Shown here in pieces: positions 60,868 to 64,000 of a DNA stretch of 64,000 bases; the first letter of the stretch is position 1; every line of letters starts with the position of its first letter. The stretch is from Planctomycetota bacterium (GTDB lineage: Bacteria > Planctomycetota > GCA-002687715 > DRQF01). The stretch is taken from positions 248,001 through 312,000 of the forward strand of contig JACKGY010000006.1 of assembly GCA_020639295.1 (NCBI GenBank), in the 5' to 3' direction. The notes under the pieces were generated by a model that made no database searches, had not been told where the DNA came from, and saw only the letters and a list, made by a program, of their open reading frames with translations. Made by a program: the position numbers and the translations under genes.

Positions 60868-63566
60868 GCTCGTCGATCGGACCGCGAGCGGAGAGCGAGG
60901 TGCTGCGCGAGTTCTCGCTGGCGTTGCGCGCAGCGGACGATCCGGAACTGATCGCGCGCCGCTTCCTGGTCAAGTACCCGAGCCACGCGCCCGCCCTGCT
61001 CCGCCACGCCCGGCAGCTCCGGGAAGACCCCGAGGTGACCCGGATCGCGCGGCCGGCGTCGACGCCACGGCCGGTCGAGGACAGCGAGGCGACCCGGGTC
61101 ACCGGCGCGCGCGCGAGCCGGTCGGGTTTCGCGGCGGCGCCGACGCGAGCCTTCGAACTACCCGAGCGCGATCTGCCGGCCGGCGTGCCCGAACGGCTCG
61201 GCCGCTTCCGCCTGCTCTCCGAGCTGGGCCGGGGCGGCATGGGCGTGGTCTACCTGGCCCATGACGAGGAACTCGATCGCATCGTCGCGCTCAAGACCAT
61301 CCGGCTCGATCTCGCCGCGCGCGACGAGGCCCGCACCCGCTTCCAGCGCGAACAGGAGGCGCTGATCGCGCTCGACCACCCGGGCATCGTCCCGGTCTAC
61401 GAGTCGGGCCAGGATCAGGGCCTGCAGTACTTCGCGATGCGGCGCATCGAGGGCCTGCCGCTCGACCGCTGGCTCGAGGCGCGCCGCCGCGACCGGAGCG
61501 AGACCGGGGGTCGAGGACGCGACGAGCTGAGCGCGATCCTTGCCGCCATGGCCACGATCGCGCGCGCGCTCCAGCACGCCCACTCGAAGGGCCTGGTGCA
61601 TCGCGACGTGAAGCCGGCGAACGTGATGATGGACGGCGAGGGCCAGGCCTTCCTGCTCGACTTCGGTCTCGTCCGCCACGACCTCGACCAGACCGTGACC
61701 CGCACCGGTGGCCTACCCGGGACCCTGCCCTACATGGCGCCCGAGGCGATCGCCGGCGGCCGCGTCGATCACCGCGCCGACGTCTACGGTCTCGGCGTCA
61801 GCCTCTACGAGTGCCTCACCGGCCATCGTCCCTTCGAGGGTCGCAACGCCGAGGCGGTGATGTACGGCATCCTGCGCCGCGAGGCGCCCTCGCCGCGCCG
61901 CTTCCGTCCCGACCTCGCCCGCGACCTCGAGACCGTGGTGCTGAAGTGCCTGGAGAAGGAACCGCACCGCCGTTACGCCAACGCCGGCGCCCTCGCCGAG
62001 GAGCTGGAGCGCATCCTGGCCCATCGGCGCATCGTCGCCGAACCGGTGGGCCGACTCGGGCGAGCCTGGCGTTTCGCCGGACGCAATCGAGCGCTGTCCC
62101 TGCTCATCTTCGTGGCCCTGGCCGCCGGGCTCGCCGCCGGCGTGCTGGCCCTGCGCGCGGCCGGCGAGGAGGCGCGCCTGCGGGCCCGACGCGCCGACCT
62201 GGCGCGCGCCGAGGCGCGGAGCGGCGGCGCCCGCGCCGCCCTGCTGGTCACGCAGCTCGCCGGAGTCGAGGACCGCCGGCGCGAGCTGATCGCCGGGCCG
62301 GACGACCAGGATCGCCGCGCCGAGCTGGTCCGGCTCGAGGTGCGCCGCCGCCGGCTGGAGGCCGAGATCGCCAGCCTGCGCCGCCGCGCGCTCGCCGCCA
62401 GCGATCTCGCCCTGGCCTACGCCGGTCGCGAGGAGGACCGGCGCCGGAGTCGCGACCTGGCGGCGGCCCTCGCCCCGGGCGCGCCCGCGTCGGGGCGTCT
62501 GAGCCTGCGGAGCGAACCGGCCGGCGCGACCGTGACCTGCCGCGACTGGATCGACGATGGCGCGGGTCCATTGCGGCTCGGGCCGGCGCGCCTGCTCGGC
62601 CGGACGCCGCTCGAGGCGATCACGCTGCCGGCCGGCAGCGCGCTGCTCCTGGTCGAGAAGGAGGGCTACCGGCCGCAGCGCTACCCGATCCTGATCGAGC
62701 CGGGCGAGCACTGGGGTTCGACCGCCTTCCAGGGCGGTCGCTTCGCCGACCGGGACTGGACCCTGCGCCTCCGTCCGGCCGCCGCGGCCGAGGACGATGA
62801 CTGGCTCCTGGTTCCGGCGGGGCCCTACCTGGCCACGACCCCGGAACGCTGGCCCGGTCGGGAGGCGCCGCTGGCCTGGCGCTGGCTCGACGACTTCGAG
62901 ATCGCGCGCCGCGAGGCCAGCTTCGCCCCGCTCGTGGAGCTGCTCCGCGTCCCGGATCTGCAGCGCATCCTCCGCCGCGATCTGGCGACGATGGGCGACT
63001 CGATCTTCCTGCCGGTCTCGAGCCTCGCCGGCGGTCGCCTCGGCCATCGCCTGGTGGTCGATCCCGACCGGGGCGAGATCCGGGCCGGAGAGGGTCAGCC
63101 GCCGCTCGAGGAACTCGAGCGGCTCCCGGCCTGCGGTTTGGGCTTCGTCGCCGCCGACAACGTCGCCGGCTTCCTCGCCCAGGTCCGCGGCGAGGACATC
63201 CTCCTGCCCTCGGCCGCGGAGTGGGAGAAGGCGGCCCGCGGGGTCGACGGTCGCCCCTACCCCTGGGGCTCCGGCTTCGCCTGGTCCCTGGTGGCCGCCC
63301 GGCGCGGCCTCGAGCGGCCGCTCGGCCCCGGCGCGGTCAGCCTGCCCGCGGGCTCGCGGCCGGCGGACGAGAGTCCCTACGGCTGCCTCGACCTGGCCGG
63401 CAACGTCCGCGAGTGGTGCCGGGACGGTCCCGCCGGCGGGGGCCACTGGAATCTGGGCGGCGCGTTGTCGGACCTCGATCCCCTCGACTTCCTGGCCTGG
63501 CCGCGCCAGGTCGGCGCCGCCGGCGACCGCGGCGACTTCTGCGGCCTGCGCCTGGTCCGGCACTGA
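60864..63566 (+). CDS. Membrane Ser/Thr protein kinase with extracytoplasmic FGE-like domain (3)
   Basis: The 900-aa third paralogue has an N-terminal extension with the motif EFSLALRAADDPELIARRFLVKYPSHAPALLRHARQL, like the one in copy 2. Kinase residues are LGRGGMGVV, K144 (VALKTI), HRDVKPAN with D248, DFG D266 and YMAPEAI. The TM helix (about 407-430) leads to a charged stalk, a PEGA-like domain (GRLSLRSEPAGATVTCRDW) and an FGE-like domain (WLDDFEIARREASFAPL, KAARGVDGRPYPWGS, SPYGCLDLAGNVREWCRDG). The final segment keeps one Cys near FCGLRLV. Copies 2 and 3 are translationally coupled. Substrates are unknown; transmembrane kinases of this kind can phosphorylate each other or cytoplasmic regulators. 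Confidence 0.9.
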   Translation: MSSSIGPRAESEVLREFSLALRAADDPELIARRFLVKYPSHAPALLRHARQLREDPEVTRIARPASTPRPVEDSEATRVTGARASRSGFAAAPTRAFELPERDLPAGVPERLGRFRLLSELGRGGMGVVYLAHDEELDRIVALKTIRLDLAARDEARTRFQREQEALIALDHPGIVPVYESGQDQGLQYFAMRRIEGLPLDRWLEARRRDRSETGGRGRDELSAILAAMATIARALQHAHSKGLVHRDVKPANVMMDGEGQAFLLDFGLVRHDLDQTVTRTGGLPGTLPYMAPEAIAGGRVDHRADVYGLGVSLYECLTGHRPFEGRNAEAVMYGILRREAPSPRRFRPDLARDLETVVLKCLEKEPHRRYANAGALAEELERILAHRRIVAEPVGRLGRAWRFAGRNRALSLLIFVALAAGLAAGVLALRAAGEEARLRARRADLARAEARSGGARAALLVTQLAGVEDRRRELIAGPDDQDRRAELVRLEVRRRRLEAEIASLRRRALAASDLALAYAGREEDRRRSRDLAAALAPGAPASGRLSLRSEPAGATVTCRDWIDDGAGPLRLGPARLLGRTPLEAITLPAGSALLLVEKEGYRPQRYPILIEPGEHWGSTAFQGGRFADRDWTLRLRPAAAAEDDDWLLVPAGPYLATTPERWPGREAPLAWRWLDDFEIARREASFAPLVELLRVPDLQRILRRDLATMGDSIFLPVSSLAGGRLGHRLVVDPDRGEIRAGEGQPPLEELERLPACGLGFVAADNVAGFLAQVRGEDILLPSAAEWEKAARGVDGRPYPWGSGFAWSLVAARRGLERPLGPGAVSLPAGSRPADESPYGCLDLAGNVREWCRDGPAGGGHWNLGGALSDLDPLDFLAWPRQVGAAGDRGDFCGLRLVRH

Positions 63567-63688
63567 ATCCCGCGGCTCCCGCGCGCCGTCCGTCCGGACC
63601 ACCGCCGGACCGCGTTCAAGGCCGGTCGAGCCGGCGGTCGATGAAGGGAAGGGGCCATTCCGCCCCGGGCGCTGACCAGGAGAAGGCG

Positions 63689-64000
63689 GTGATTCGCTGC
63701 AAAGGCTTCGGACTGATCGACTTGCTGATCTTCGTGGCGGCCGCCACCATCCTGGCGGCCGTGGCCGTGCCCAGCGCCGGCTCGCTCCGTGACGGTCTCG
63801 CCGCCGACCGGATCGTCGATCTCGCCGACGAGATGGCTCGGGCCTGCCACCGCTACCAGCTCGACACCGGCCGCTGCGCCAGCGAGCTGAGCGCCTCGAC
63901 GGACGGGCATTCCTACACCCATCCGCGCCACCACGAGCTGTCGATGCCGCAGCCGCACGCCGGCTGGCACGGCCCCTACCTGGAGGCGCCGCTCCGCCAG
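63689..64000 (+). CDS. Type II secretion/type IV pilin-like pseudopilin (3' end outside window)
   Basis: A GTG at 63689 with AGGAG at 63678-63682 opens a frame running off the window. The start CKGFGLIDLLIFVAAATILAAVAVPS is a class III prepilin signal: a short basic leader, the G/F cleavage point, then a long hydrophobic helix. The residue that is almost always Glu5 of the mature protein is Asp (GFGLID). Downstream, ARACHRYQLDTGRC and the HAGWHGPYLEAPL block resemble GspG-like major pseudopilins. It follows the third kinase gene by 122 nt. Either a T2SS pseudopilin or a pilin-like surface protein. Confidence 0.78.
   Translation, partial: MIRCKGFGLIDLLIFVAAATILAAVAVPSAGSLRDGLAADRIVDLADEMARACHRYQLDTGRCASELSASTDGHSYTHPRHHELSMPQPHAGWHGPYLEAPLRQ

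Overview
This window is GC-rich bacterial chromosome (by eye well above 60 % G+C), densely coding on both strands, with long spurious open frames opposite most real genes. The content points to Planctomycetota: three tandem membrane Ser/Thr kinases fused to formylglycine-generating-enzyme-like domains, ECF sigma factors each paired with an anti-sigma-like membrane protein, and several large exported beta-rich proteins, two of which share a C-terminal module. The phylum is an inference; no rRNA or tRNA gene was recognised.

Layout. 1-2749: the end of a SirB1-type transglutaminase-like gene, then a tightly coupled kynurenine-type operon (kynureninase-like PLP enzyme, KynB-type formamidase, RidA-like deaminase). 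2797-3540: an array of palindromic repeats. 3541-5876 (-): ECF sigma, anti-sigma and exported PDZ protein. 5959-13347 (-): an RND efflux permease and adaptor translationally coupled to a DUF3050 gene, a ClC chloride transporter with CBS domains and a small conserved-looking protein. 13539-17446: zinc-ribbon/coiled-coil protein, methyltransferase, second repeat array, GT1 glycosyltransferase and an XRE regulator. 17663-24719 (+): exported M28 peptidase, PdxB-like dehydrogenase, and a type IIA topoisomerase A/B pair. 24727-31591: exported beta-helix protein, lone receiver, HDAC-family deacetylase, DUF255 thioredoxin-like protein, repeats and a PlsC acyltransferase. 31659-34468 (-): an ECF sigma factor coupled to a large anti-sigma/FecR-like/parvulin fusion. 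34624-39181: SLC13-type permease, ABC exporter and phosphatidylserine decarboxylase. 39271-40515: a REP-associated tyrosine transposase (RAYT) between two repeat clusters. 40546-46396: two-component system, exported DUF4139-like protein, small proteins, cytochrome c lipoprotein and LAB_N protein. 46410-55142 (-): purple-acid-phosphatase-like enzyme, TPR protein, two GT83/ArnT-like transferases, repeats and a large exported protein. 55472-64000 (+): the three kinase-FGE paralogues, then the start of a pseudopilin gene running off the window.

The most unusual system is the repeat family with its RAYT. Seven intergenic clusters in 64 kb are built from short modular hairpins. The main hairpin is a 7-bp stem with an AGC loop, and most intact copies have CTAG directly 5' of the stem. 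Variant copies change both arms of the stem together (GCCAGCC/GGCTGGC, GCCGACC/GGTCGGC, GCCGGCC/GGCCGGC). Plus- and minus-oriented copies are paired, as in REPIN/BIME elements, and the only HUH transposase seen in the window sits between two clusters. This looks like a complete, self-contained REP/RAYT system.

A second theme is signalling across the envelope: two sigma/anti-sigma operons with different periplasmic domains (separate PDZ effector versus fused parvulin), a two-component pair, and three kinases whose extracytoplasmic parts end in FGE-like folds that appear to lack the catalytic cysteines.
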